A stretch of DNA of 64,000 nucleotides, taken from positions 34,682 to 98,681 of the forward strand of contig JAHDXR010000008.1 in assembly GCA_023384105.1 (NCBI GenBank). Reading direction: 5' to 3'. This document shows positions 8,314 through 15,491 of the stretch, one piece after another (positions within the stretch are counted from its first letter, which is position 1; every line of letters begins with the position of its first letter). The translations under genes were made by a program, and so were the position numbers. The stretch is from Hyphomonadaceae bacterium (GTDB lineage: Bacteria; Pseudomonadota; Alphaproteobacteria; Caulobacterales; Aquidulcibacteraceae). The notes beneath the pieces are model-generated. The model was given only the letters and a program-made list of their open reading frames with translations, ran no database searches and had not been told where the DNA came from.

Positions 8314-9102
8314 ATGCGCACACTCGCCCTTATCGCCCTCGCCGCCGGCGCCGCAGGCTGCGCCAGCGGCGGCCGCGCCGAGTTCGCCCCCGACGTGCTC
8401 GCAACGCCCGGCGTCGCGTACGACGCCGCGCGCCGCGCCGTCGCGCCGCCGCAGCTGCAGCCGGTCGGCACGCCCGCGGCGCTGACCGGAGGCCAGCAGC
8501 ACACGATGCCCTATCCGCCGCCGACGGCGATGGAGGCCGGCGCACCCAATTCGCTGTGGCGCGCAGGCTCGCGCAGCTTCTTCAACGATCAGCGCGCCTC
8601 GCGCATCGGCGACATCCTCACCGTCAAGATCGAGATCGACGACAGCGCCGAACTCTCGAACTCCTCCAACCGCCAGCGCGAAGCCTCCACCAGCGCCGGC
8701 GTTAGCAACTTCTTCGGGCTCGAGCGCGTGGCCGGCCAGATCTTCAACAGCGCGTTCGACCCGTCGAACCTGATCAGCGCCGATTCCGACTCCGAGCATC
8801 GCGGCACGGGCGCGATCAATCGCGAAGAGAAGATCGAACTCACGGTGGCCGCCGTGATCGTCGACCGGCTGCCGAACGGCAATCTGGTGATCGCCGGGCG
8901 CCAGGAAGTGCGCATCAACGGCGAACTGCGCGAACTCACCGTCAGCGGCGTGATCCGCCCGGAGGACGTCACCGCCGACAACAAGATCAACCACACTCAG
9001 ATCGCCGAAGCGCGCATCTCCTATGGCGGGCGCGGCTCGATCAGCGCCGTGCAGCGCCCGAACTGGGGCCAGCGCGCCGCGGACGCGGTCTCGCCCTGGT
9101 GA
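8314..9102 (+). CDS. flgH: Flagellar L-ring protein FlgH (lipoprotein)
   Basis: 262 aa from the ATG at 8314, preceded by AGGAG (8303-8307). The lipoprotein signal is MRTLALIALAAGAAGC with Cys16 as the lipidation site. The conserved L-ring core is present (LWRAGSRSFFNDQRASRIGD, GDILTVKIEIDDSAELSN, NGNLVIAGRQEVRINGELRE, VRPEDVTADNKI-like segment). It forms the outer-membrane bushing for the rod. It is last in the flgFGAH operon and converges on the flagellin-like gene 22 bp away. Confidence 0.96.
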   Translation: MRTLALIALAAGAAGCASGGRAEFAPDVLATPGVAYDAARRAVAPPQLQPVGTPAALTGGQQHTMPYPPPTAMEAGAPNSLWRAGSRSFFNDQRASRIGDILTVKIEIDDSAELSNSSNRQREASTSAGVSNFFGLERVAGQIFNSAFDPSNLISADSDSEHRGTGAINREEKIELTVAAVIVDRLPNGNLVIAGRQEVRINGELRELTVSGVIRPEDVTADNKINHTQIAEARISYGGRGSISAVQRPNWGQRAADAVSPW

Positions 9103-9124
9103 GACGGCCGGTGGGCGCGACGGG

Positions 9125-9847
9125 TTACGCCCGGAACAGCGAGAGCACGGCCTGCGGTTCGACGTTGGCGATGGCGGCGCCGCCGACGCCTTCGAGGCCC
9201 TGGCGCACCTGCAGCGCCAGGAGACGCGCGCCGTCCGCATCGATGTCGTGACGGATGCCGGCCGCGCCTTGCGCGGCGCCGAGGAAGCCCTGGTGCGCTT
9301 CGAGCGCGCGGGCGCTGTCGAGCAGCCGGCCCATCGCCTCCTGCAGCGTCTCGAGCGAACGCTGCGCAAGCTGCGCCAGCTCCGGATCGCTCGCCTGGGC
9401 GTCGGCGTTAAACGCAATCGTCGCGCCGCCGAGGCTGAGATCGACGCCGGCGATGCCGACGGGCGCCGCGCCCGGCTCCGCCTGAACCGCCAGATCCTCG
9501 CCGGCCGCCAGCGAGGCGCCGTCGGAAATCGCCGCCTGCACGCGCTCGGCGAAACCGGACAGCAGCGCCGACAGCTCGGCCTGCACGGTGTCGCCGCCGG
9601 AGCGGGCGAGCGTCTGCACTTGCAGCAGCATGGCTTGCGCGTCGTGGCCGAGGGCCAGCGCCTGGTGCACCTGCATCAACCCGTCGCGCACGCTGTCGCG
9701 GGCGGCGTTCAGGCTTGCGCCGGCGATTTCGACGCGGTCGCCGACGCCGTTCTGTTCGCGCTGCGGCTGCGCCTGCGGCCGGCTCACGCGCGTATCGACA
9801 TTGAACGCGCCCGCGCCGACATTGCTCGGGTTGATGCTCGTGACCAT
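9125..9847 (-). CDS. Compact flagellin-like protein (C-terminal D0/D1 retained)
   Basis: 240 aa from ATG 9847, preceded on the minus strand by AAGGAG. The last ~75 residues align by eye with the C-terminus of the 415-aa flagellin next door: ALEAHQGFLG against ALEVQKTFLG, and ARLLALQVRQGL...AIANVEPQAVLSLF against ARLQALQVKQQL...SIANSAPSIVLSFF. The N-terminus (MVTSINPSNVGAGAF) vaguely echoes flagellin MTSVNTNYGALVAL. It lacks the conserved N-terminal D0 helix block (RINTGLKVGNAKDNG...) and the variable D2/D3 region. It could be a minor or junctional filament subunit, a regulator, or a decaying paralog. A TTAA-N7-TTAA box lies 82 bp upstream. Confidence 0.7.
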   Translation of the reverse strand: MVTSINPSNVGAGAFNVDTRVSRPQAQPQREQNGVGDRVEIAGASLNAARDSVRDGLMQVHQALALGHDAQAMLLQVQTLARSGGDTVQAELSALLSGFAERVQAAISDGASLAAGEDLAVQAEPGAAPVGIAGVDLSLGGATIAFNADAQASDPELAQLAQRSLETLQEAMGRLLDSARALEAHQGFLGAAQGAAGIRHDIDADGARLLALQVRQGLEGVGGAAIANVEPQAVLSLFRA

Positions 9848-9928
9848 GGCCAGCCGCTCCTTCGGATCGCGCGCCGAGCGACGGCGCGCGGCGTTTCTCA
9901 CCGCGGCGGCGAAATGACAGCAGAATCG

Positions 9929-9943
9929 TTAATGAAACGTTAA
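9929..9943 (-). promoter_or_regulatory. CtrA-type box (TTAA-N7-TTAA)
   Basis: TTAATGAAACGTTAA has both TTAA half-sites at the exact seven-base spacing of the CtrA recognition sequence known from Caulobacter. It lies in the 133-bp gap upstream of the compact flagellin-like gene and downstream of flaG, where both neighbours are on the minus strand. CtrA control of flagellar genes is established in the order; binding here is inferred. Confidence 0.6.
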
Positions 9944-9980
9944 CGATAACGCCTGCGAAACGGCAATTTTCAGACTCTGT

Positions 9981-10286
9981 TTACTTATCGCCGTTGAGCG
10001 CGCGCAGATAGGCCATCACCGCCCTCGAATAGGCGAGTTGGGACTCGCTGGGGTAGCTGCGCAGAGTCTCGTCCGTATCGGGGTCCGTCCAGATGGCGAC
10101 GAAACGCTGGGCTTCGGCGTCGAGCTGAACGCTGAACTCGGTGGCCGCGGCCTTGCCGGACAGCGCGGCGAGGTGTTCGGCAAAACGCGGTTCGGCCGCT
10201 TGCGCGGCCGGTCCCTTGTCCGCATCGAGTTGCGGCGCTCGTACTTGCAACTCGGGCGGCGGGGCCTTTGGAGCGATGCGATCCAT
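9981..10286 (-). CDS. flaG: FlaG-like flagellar protein
   Basis: 101 aa. The C-terminal half carries the FlaG pattern: a beta strand (TEFSVQLDAEAQRFVAIW), an acidic turn (TDPDTDETLR) and the S-Y-P-S-E segment that corresponds to the I-P-x-E motif of FlaG. The N-terminus is Pro/Ala-rich and disordered. FlaG proteins affect filament length or assembly. It follows the flagellin gene by 64 bp across a strong hairpin. Confidence 0.7.
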   Translation of the reverse strand: MDRIAPKAPPPELQVRAPQLDADKGPAAQAAEPRFAEHLAALSGKAAATEFSVQLDAEAQRFVAIWTDPDTDETLRSYPSESQLAYSRAVMAYLRALNGDK

Positions 10287-10310
10287 GGCTCAATCCCTGC
10301 CCGGGAGATT

Positions 10311-10336
10311 GGCGGGGAGCCCGTGGGCTCCCCGCC
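10311..10336 (-). terminator. Strong hairpin after flagellin gene
   Basis: A perfect inverted repeat, GGCGGGGAGCCC against GGGCTCCCCGCC, lies 15 bp past the flagellin stop codon. Twelve base pairs with a two-base centre (or eleven with a CGTG loop) make a very stable stem. There is no clear U-run on the minus strand, so it may act as a 3' stabiliser or partial terminator that lowers flaG expression relative to flagellin. Confidence 0.65.
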
Positions 10337-10350
10337 TTTCCCATTTCCGC

Positions 10351-11598
10351 TTAGCGGAAGAACGACAGAACGATCGACGGCGCGGAGTTCGCGATCGACA
10401 AGGCTTGCGCGCCCAGCTGCTGCTTGACTTGCAGAGCTTGCAGGCGAGCGGATTCCTTGGCGAGGTCCGCGTCGACGAGGTTGCCGATGCCGGCTTCAAT
10501 CGAGTCCGACAGCTTGCCCAAGAAGGTCTTCTGGACTTCCAGAGCCTTCGCCTGGGCGCCGAGCGTGGCCATGTCCTTGTTCAGGTTGGTCAGCGCGGTG
10601 TCGATGGCGTCGGACGCGAGCGCCGCGCCGGTAGCCGTCGAGATGTCGAGCGACGAGGTGAAGCCCGCGAGCGCCTGGCCGGCCGTGCCGAGACGGAAGT
10701 CGAAGCCGGAAACCGTCAGCTGGTTGTTGCCGGCGCCGGGCGCCACGACTTGCGAGAAGGTGGAGCCCGCGGTGGTGGCGCCGCCGTCGAAGAAGCCGCC
10801 GTCGTCTTTGCCGGCGTCGGCGCTGTCGTTATAGCGGACCGAGAACTGTTCCGACGAGTGGTAGGTGATCTTGCCGGTCGTATCGTCGTAGGTCGCGGTC
10901 ACGCGGCCGCCCGAGGCTGTGCCGACCTTATCCACGAACTGCTGGATCGTGTCGGTGCCGACGACGTCGATCGTGAAGGTCGTCGTCTCGTTGCCGTTGG
11001 TGATCGTGAAGGCGAGGTTGTCGCCGGCGGCGACCGAGAGCGCGCCGTTGGCCGTTTCCAGCGTGGCGGTCGACGAGTACAGCGTGGCGAACGCGGTGCC
11101 TTCGAGCTCGTAAGCGCCCGAGGTGCCGCCGATGTCCGAGGTCAGAACGGTGAAGGCCGCGCTGCCGCCGGTCAGGTTGGTGCCGTTGACGAGGTTCGAG
11201 CCGTTGAACGTCGCGGCGTTGGCGATCTGGTCGATCTGGTTGCGCAGCGCGTTGAAGTCGGCGTGCAGAGCGTCGCGCTGATCCTGGCTCAGGTCGTTCG
11301 CCTGCGCGGCGACCGCCTTGTCCTTCAGCTGCTTCAGGATGTCGCCGATGGCTTCGCCGGCCGACAGGCCCACGTCGATCACCGACGTCGCGCGATCGAT
11401 GCCGTCCTGCACAGCGCCGAGCGAAGCAACGCGGGCGCGCTGACCTTCGGCGATGGCGAACACGGCGCCGTTGTCCTTGGCGTTGCCGACCTTCAGGCCG
11501 GTGTTGATGCGCTGCTGGACTTCGGAGAGGTCGTTGCTGGTGCGGTTCAGGGATTGGAGCGCAACGAGCGCGCCATAATTGGTGTTGACGCTGGTCAT
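10351..11598 (-). CDS. Flagellin
   Basis: 415 aa. The N-terminal D0/D1 helix is canonical (ALQSLNRTSNDLSEVQQRIN and TGLKVGNAKDNGAVFAIAEG), as is the C-terminal D1/D0 block (KALEVQKTFLGKLSDSIEAG, ending SIVLSFFR). The middle ~200 residues form a Thr/Gly-rich variable domain. It has no signal peptide, as expected for type III flagellar export. Upstream on the same strand are flaF and flbT, and its 185-bp leader region contains two hairpins. It is about 100 aa longer than the short flagellins of many Caulobacterales. Confidence 0.97.
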   Translation of the reverse strand: MTSVNTNYGALVALQSLNRTSNDLSEVQQRINTGLKVGNAKDNGAVFAIAEGQRARVASLGAVQDGIDRATSVIDVGLSAGEAIGDILKQLKDKAVAAQANDLSQDQRDALHADFNALRNQIDQIANAATFNGSNLVNGTNLTGGSAAFTVLTSDIGGTSGAYELEGTAFATLYSSTATLETANGALSVAAGDNLAFTITNGNETTTFTIDVVGTDTIQQFVDKVGTASGGRVTATYDDTTGKITYHSSEQFSVRYNDSADAGKDDGGFFDGGATTAGSTFSQVVAPGAGNNQLTVSGFDFRLGTAGQALAGFTSSLDISTATGAALASDAIDTALTNLNKDMATLGAQAKALEVQKTFLGKLSDSIEAGIGNLVDADLAKESARLQALQVKQQLGAQALSIANSAPSIVLSFFR

Positions 11599-11627
11599 TT
11601 ATGTTGGTCCTTCTGGACGTAGGTTGA

Positions 11628-11660
11628 CCGGCCGTTTTGGCCGGCTGGACACGAGTGTCC
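11628..11660 (-). promoter_or_regulatory. Two hairpins in the flagellin 5' leader
   Basis: Two perfect inverted repeats lie 30-62 bp upstream of the flagellin start: CCGGCC-GTTTT-GGCCGG (11628-11644) and GGACAC-GA-GTGTCC (11647-11660). In Caulobacter, FlbT binds the flagellin mRNA leader and destabilises it. Here flbT is encoded just upstream, so this leader is a plausible FlbT target. Confidence 0.5.
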
Positions 11661-11783
11661 GCTGGCGCGCAAGCACTCCGCTCTTCTGGAGGAGACACTT
11701 CCGCGTTGGCGATGTTTGTAAGGATCGAAGGTTAATAAGAGGTCGACGCCGGAACGATCCGAGTAGGCAATGTTTGCCCGGTC

Positions 11784-12131
11784 TTAACGGACGGCGAGCC
11801 CTTCCATCATCGTCCGGTTGATGTCGATCAGCGGCTCAACGTCGGCGCCGTCGCGCAGCACCTCGCTGGAATAGCGCGCCACCCAGAGCGCCAGCGAGAT
11901 GATCTGGCCGCGCAGCGCCAATGGCAGCCTGTTCTCGGGCGAGGCGCAGTCGGCCGACAGCATGTTCCAGAGCCGGCGGTTGAGATCGATCGCCTGCACC
12001 TTCTCGTCGACCGTCGGCGCGCCCTCTTTCAGCCGCACCAGTCCGGCCGTCGCCTGGCCGAACGCCCGGTACTCCAACTCGCGCGGATGCTCAGCCTGCG
12101 TGGCCGCGCGCTGGTACGCTTTGATCGACAT
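11784..12131 (-). CDS. flaF: Flagellar biosynthesis regulator FlaF
   Basis: 115 aa from ATG 12131 (MSIKAYQRAATQAEHPRELE). It carries the FlaF family features: YRAFGQATAGL, LNRRLWNMLSADCASPENRLP and LALWVARYSSEVLRDGADVEPLIDINR. FlaF is needed for flagellin translation or secretion and works opposite to FlbT. Its start overlaps the end of flbT by 41 bp, an unusually long overlap that implies translational coupling. Confidence 0.95.
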   Translation of the reverse strand: MSIKAYQRAATQAEHPRELEYRAFGQATAGLVRLKEGAPTVDEKVQAIDLNRRLWNMLSADCASPENRLPLALRGQIISLALWVARYSSEVLRDGADVEPLIDINRTMMEGLAVR

Positions 12132-12522
12132 GCCCCAGCCCCAAGCGCTCGGCCTCATAGGAAATGAGTTTCCGGCAGCGCATCAACGCACGGTAGTATT
12201 CGCCGCTCATTACTTCTTTGGAAACGCCGATGCATTCGGCCAGCACGGCCGGATCGCGCACCGCGCCCATGAACTCGGCCAGCCGGGCGGCGAACTCGGC
12301 GTAGGCTTTGTCCCGGCCCTGGTCGTCCAGGTACATGAGCATGATTGGGAAGTAGATCCGCTTGGCCGGGGTGTCGGCCTCGTCCGGCTGCATGATGTCC
12401 TTCTCGCGCAGCACCGAGGCCTTGTTCTGCAGCACCAGCGCCGCGCGGCGGTCGCCGTTCTGCACGACGGCCCCGTTCACGACGAACTTCTCACCCGGAC
12501 GCAACGACAACTTGAGCGGCAT
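12091..12522 (-). CDS. flbT: Flagellin mRNA regulator FlbT
   Basis: 143 aa from ATG 12522 (MPLKLSLRPGEKFVVNGAVV). Family motifs include NGDRRAALVLQNKASVLREK, IMQPDEADTPAKRIYFPIML and YYRALMRCRKLISYE. FlbT is a post-transcriptional repressor of flagellin synthesis that acts on the mRNA leader. It is first in flbT-flaF-flagellin and diverges from the MoxR gene, with 120 bp between start codons holding a nested palindrome. Confidence 0.96.
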   Translation of the reverse strand: MPLKLSLRPGEKFVVNGAVVQNGDRRAALVLQNKASVLREKDIMQPDEADTPAKRIYFPIMLMYLDDQGRDKAYAEFAARLAEFMGAVRDPAVLAECIGVSKEVMSGEYYRALMRCRKLISYEAERLGLGHVDQSVPARGHAG

Positions 12523-12554
12523 CGGCCCCCCTCCCGATTCTGGGAGTCCATCGG

Positions 12555-12583
12555 CGTTAACCTTTGCAGCGCTGCGGTTAACG
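12555..12583. promoter_or_regulatory. Nested palindrome between flbT and moxR-like gene
   Basis: Arms CGTTAACC (12555-12562) and GGTTAACG (12576-12583) form a perfect 8-bp inverted repeat enclosing a second perfect 10-bp palindrome GCAGCGCTGC (12566-12575). It sits in the divergent promoter region, 33 bp from the flbT start. The GTTAAC arms contain TTAA half-sites, but their spacing (17) is not the CtrA N7. Likely an operator; protein unknown. Confidence 0.55.
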
Positions 12584-12642
12584 AGATGTTGCGAAAGACG
12601 CCGCGCGCCCCTTATTGCTGGTGCGAAACACCAGGAGCGGAA

Positions 12643-13500
12643 ATGCGGTTCGAAGGCACGAAAGACTATGTCGCTACGGAAGACCTGAAGGTCGCCGTCA
12701 ACGCGGCGATCACGCTGGAGCGGCCGCTCCTGGTGAAGGGCGAGCCGGGCACCGGCAAGACCATGCTGGCGATCGAAGTGGCCAAGAGCCTCGGCGCGCC
12801 GCTGATCGAGTGGCACATCAAGTCGACCACCAAGGCGGTCCAGGGGCTTTACGAGTACGACGCGGTGATGCGCCTGCGCGACAGCCAGCTCGGCGACGCG
12901 CGCGCGAGCGAGATCGGCAACTACATCAAGAAGGGCAAGCTCTGGGAGGCGTTCGAGAGCGGCGCGCGCCCGATCCTGCTGATCGACGAGATCGACAAGG
13001 CCGACATCGAATTCCCGAACGACCTGCTGCAGGAACTCGATCGGATGGAGTTCTACGTCTACGAACTCAACAAGACCATCAAGGCCAAGCAGCGGCCGAT
13101 CATCCTGATCACCTCGAACAACGAGAAGGAGCTGCCGGACGCCTTCCTGCGCCGCTGCTTCTTCCACTACATCCGCTTCCCCGACGAAGAGACGATGAAG
13201 GCGATCGTGGAGGCGCACTATCCGGGGGTGAAGGCGCGGCTCGTCAACGAGGCGCTGAAAATCTTCTACGACATGCGCAAGGTGCCCGGCCTGAAGAAGA
13301 AGCCGTCGACGAGCGAGCTGCTGGACTGGCTGAAGCTCCTGCTCACGGACGACGTCGATCCGGAAACGCTGAAGAGCCGCGATCCCTCCAAGCTGATCCC
13401 GCCGATGCACGGGGCGCTGCTGAAGAACGAGGCCGACGTGATGCTGTTCGAACGGCTGGCGTTCCTGGCGCGGCGCGAGCAGCGAGGCGGCGCGAGCTAG
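12643..13500 (+). CDS. MoxR-type AAA+ ATPase
   Basis: 285 aa. The Walker A motif is GEPGTGKT (about residues 34-41) and Walker B is PILLIDEIDKAD (about 109-120). Sensor 1 is IILITSNNEKELPDAFLRRC with the arginine finger region. The C-terminal lid runs through KKKPSTSELLDWLKLLL. An AGGAG ribosome binding site (12633-12637) precedes the ATG. MoxR ATPases act with VWA-domain partners as metal- or cofactor-insertion chaperones, and the VWA gene follows with overlapping stop/start codons. Confidence 0.92.
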   Translation: MRFEGTKDYVATEDLKVAVNAAITLERPLLVKGEPGTGKTMLAIEVAKSLGAPLIEWHIKSTTKAVQGLYEYDAVMRLRDSQLGDARASEIGNYIKKGKLWEAFESGARPILLIDEIDKADIEFPNDLLQELDRMEFYVYELNKTIKAKQRPIILITSNNEKELPDAFLRRCFFHYIRFPDEETMKAIVEAHYPGVKARLVNEALKIFYDMRKVPGLKKKPSTSELLDWLKLLLTDDVDPETLKSRDPSKLIPPMHGALLKNEADVMLFERLAFLARREQRGGAS

Positions 13501-14675
13501 TGTTCCAGCGATTCTTCACCGAGCTGCGCGCCGCGCGCGTGCCCGTCAGCCTCAAGGAGTATCTCACGCTCGTCGAGGCGCTGGAGAAGGACGCCATTCC
13601 GCCGCGCGTGGAGGATTTCTACTACCTCTCGCGCGCGGCGCTGGTGAAGGACGAGCGCCACCTCGACAAGTTCGACCGCGTGTTCGGCCAGGTGTTCAAG
13701 GGCATCGAAAACACCGGCGAAGCGGTCAACGCCGACATTCCGGAAGACTGGCTGAAGGCGCTCTCGCAGAAATTCCTGACCGACGAGGAAAAGGCCCAGA
13801 TCGAGGCGCTGGGCGGCTGGGACAAACTGATGGAGACGCTCAAAGAGCGGCTCGAAGAACAGCAGAAGCGTCACGAAGGCGGCAACAAGTGGATCGGCGC
13901 CGGCGGCACGAGCCCGTTCGGCAATTCGGGCTACAACCCCGAGGGCGTGCGCATCGGCGGCGAAGGCGGCCAGCGCCGCGCGGTGAAGGTCTGGGACAAG
14001 CGCGAGTACAAGAACCTCGACGACTCCGTTGAACTCGGCGTGCGCAACATCAAGGTGGCGCTGCGGCGGCTGCGCAAGTTCGCCCGCACCGGCGCGCCGG
14101 ACGAACTCGATCTCGACGGCACCATCTCGAAATCGGCCAAGGAAGGCTATCTCGACATCGTGCTCCGCCCCGAGCGGCGCAACGCGGTGAAGGTGCTGCT
14201 GCTGCTCGACATCGGCGGCTCGATGGACAGCCACATCAAGCTCTGCGAGGAGCTGTTCTCGGCCGCGCGCACCGAGTTCAAGAGCCTCGAATTCTTCTAC
14301 TTCCACAACTGCCTCTATGAGCACGTGTGGAAGGACAACCGCCGCCGCCACGATGAAAAGACGCTCACCTGGGACATGCTGCACAAGTATCCGAGCGACT
14401 ATCGCGTCGTGTTCGTCGGCGACGCCACCATGAGCCCCTACGAGATCACCTATCCGGGCGGTTCGGTGGAGCATTGGAACGAGGAGCCCGGCGCGGTGTG
14501 GCTGAAGCGCGTGGCGGACGTCTATGAGCGGCTGGTGTGGCTCAATCCCACGCCGCAGGCGCACTGGGGCCACACGCCGAGCATCCAGCTGGTGCAGGAA
14601 ATCGTCGGCCCGCAGCGCATGTTCCCGCTGACGATCGAAGGACTGGACGGCGCAATGCGCGAGCTGAGCCGCTAA
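13500..14675 (+). CDS. VWA domain protein, CoxE-like partner of MoxR
   Basis: 391 aa with a GTG start whose first base is the last base of the MoxR stop codon (TAGTG), implying strict coupling. The N-terminal helical domain is FQRFFTELRAARVPVSLKEY. The C-terminal VWA domain begins near residue 225 with KVLLLLDIGGSMDSHI, where the MIDAS DxSxS is replaced by the D-x-G-G-S variant typical of this family. A later conserved stretch is YRVVFVGDATMSPYEI. MoxR/VWA pairs are thought to remodel or activate partner enzymes; the client here is unknown. Confidence 0.9.
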   Translation: MFQRFFTELRAARVPVSLKEYLTLVEALEKDAIPPRVEDFYYLSRAALVKDERHLDKFDRVFGQVFKGIENTGEAVNADIPEDWLKALSQKFLTDEEKAQIEALGGWDKLMETLKERLEEQQKRHEGGNKWIGAGGTSPFGNSGYNPEGVRIGGEGGQRRAVKVWDKREYKNLDDSVELGVRNIKVALRRLRKFARTGAPDELDLDGTISKSAKEGYLDIVLRPERRNAVKVLLLLDIGGSMDSHIKLCEELFSAARTEFKSLEFFYFHNCLYEHVWKDNRRRHDEKTLTWDMLHKYPSDYRVVFVGDATMSPYEITYPGGSVEHWNEEPGAVWLKRVADVYERLVWLNPTPQAHWGHTPSIQLVQEIVGPQRMFPLTIEGLDGAMRELSR

Positions 14676-14685
14676 AGCTGAGGAC

Positions 14686-14714
14686 GCAGGCCGGCGGGAC
14701 GCCGGCGGTCCATA
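14686..14714. repeat. Half copy of palindromic intergenic repeat
   Basis: GCAGGCCGGCGGGACGCCGG then CGGTCCATA matches the right arm of the complete element at 62549-62627 with no visible mismatch over its 29 bases. The left arm is absent. It lies 11 bp after the stop of the VWA gene and 33 bp before the end of the convergent PIN toxin gene. Confidence 0.75.
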
Positions 14715-14746
14715 GCGACGGCGAGTCCGATCTGGCGCGCGGCGCT

Positions 14747-15154
14747 TTAGGACGGCGCTATCAATTCGAGCCGCGGAAAGTTGCTGCGATAGCGGCCGCC
14801 GTCGCGCGTCAGCAAGGGCAGCCCTGCGACGGCCGCGTGGGCGCCGATGAAGAAGTCCGGCAGCACGCCCGAACGAACGCCGCCGGCGGCGCGATAGCGC
14901 TGGAACGCCTTGGCGGCGAGAAACAGCGCCGCGCGCGGCGTCGGCGCGTGTACAAGACCGGCTTCCGCAACAAAGGCGTCCAACGTCTCGATTTCGGAGA
15001 ACCGCACCGAGAGTTCGGCGTAGATTACGTCGTTGATCAGAAGCGGGCCCCGCAGAGCCGTTTCTTCCAATTTGCGGATCGACCATTCGGCCCATTGCGG
15101 ATCGTCGGTCGCCACATCCAGCAAGACGTTCGTATCGACAAGGGCGCCGCTCAT
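14747..15154 (-). CDS. PIN-domain ribonuclease toxin, VapC-like
   Basis: 135 aa. It has the PIN acidic residues: Asp in GALVDTNVLLD, Glu in INDVIYAEL, Asp in GVLPDFFIGAHA and Asp near LLTRDGGRYRSNFP. These coordinate metal for endoribonuclease activity. The ATG at 15154 overlaps the stop of the antitoxin gene by four bases, a standard toxin-antitoxin layout. Target RNA not predictable from sequence. Confidence 0.88.
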   Translation of the reverse strand: MSGALVDTNVLLDVATDDPQWAEWSIRKLEETALRGPLLINDVIYAELSVRFSEIETLDAFVAEAGLVHAPTPRAALFLAAKAFQRYRAAGGVRSGVLPDFFIGAHAAVAGLPLLTRDGGRYRSNFPRLELIAPS

Positions 15155-15378
15155 TCGCCGCGCGTGAGCGCCATGATCTGATCGGTGCGCAGGCCCTTGC
15201 CGGCGCGCCCGCGCAAGGCCGCAAAGCGGCTGCGGCCCGGCTTGCCGCGGAGCTTGCTGATCACGATCTGGCCGTCGGCGCTCAATTCGAACTTCACCTC
15301 GTCGCCCGGCTTCACGCCCAGCCGCTCGCGCACCGCCTTCGGAATGGTGACCTGGCCCTTGATGGTGACGCTGCTCAT
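15151..15378 (-). CDS. AbrB/SpoVT-type antitoxin, VapB-like
   Basis: 75 aa from ATG 15378 (MSSVTIKGQVTIPKAVRERL). The swapped-hairpin AbrB domain spans residues 1-45 (KGQVTIPKAVRERLGVKPGD), and the basic C-terminal tail likely binds the toxin. It is cotranscribed with the PIN toxin. A palindrome and a direct repeat (15384-15412) lie directly upstream as probable autoregulatory operator. A longer start at 15417 is possible but would place the operator inside the gene. Confidence 0.87.
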   Translation of the reverse strand: MSSVTIKGQVTIPKAVRERLGVKPGDEVKFELSADGQIVISKLRGKPGRSRFAALRGRAGKGLRTDQIMALTRGE

Positions 15379-15383
15379 GGGCG

Positions 15384-15412
15384 TGGTAATACCATAATGA
15401 AACAGGTAATAC
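15384..15412 (-). promoter_or_regulatory. Probable operator of the VapBC-like pair
   Basis: TGGTAATACCA (15384-15394) is a perfect 11-bp palindrome. Its core GGTAATAC is repeated at 15405-15412, exactly 20 bp (two helical turns) away. Both lie within 35 bp upstream of the antitoxin ATG, in an AT-rich patch in otherwise GC-rich DNA. AbrB-fold antitoxins autoregulate by binding such repeats. Confidence 0.6.
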
Positions 15413-15491
15413 AACAAGGCGCCGCCGGCCGGGCCTTGCCAGCCGCGCCGGCGGGACCATGTTGCAGACGCCCTTGCTTTAGGAGCCGCCC

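Noticed and set aside
11766-11778. GGCAA-TGT-TTGCC inverted repeat after flaF considered as a sigma-54 site
   Set aside because: The GG/GC spacing is 8 or otherwise wrong instead of 10, so it is not a -24/-12 promoter on the minus strand.
12615-13499. Upstream extension of the VWA frame through the MoxR gene
   Set aside because: The frame is open only because of GC bias. The VWA family N-terminus (FQRFFTELRAA) begins at the GTG at 13500, coupled to the MoxR stop.
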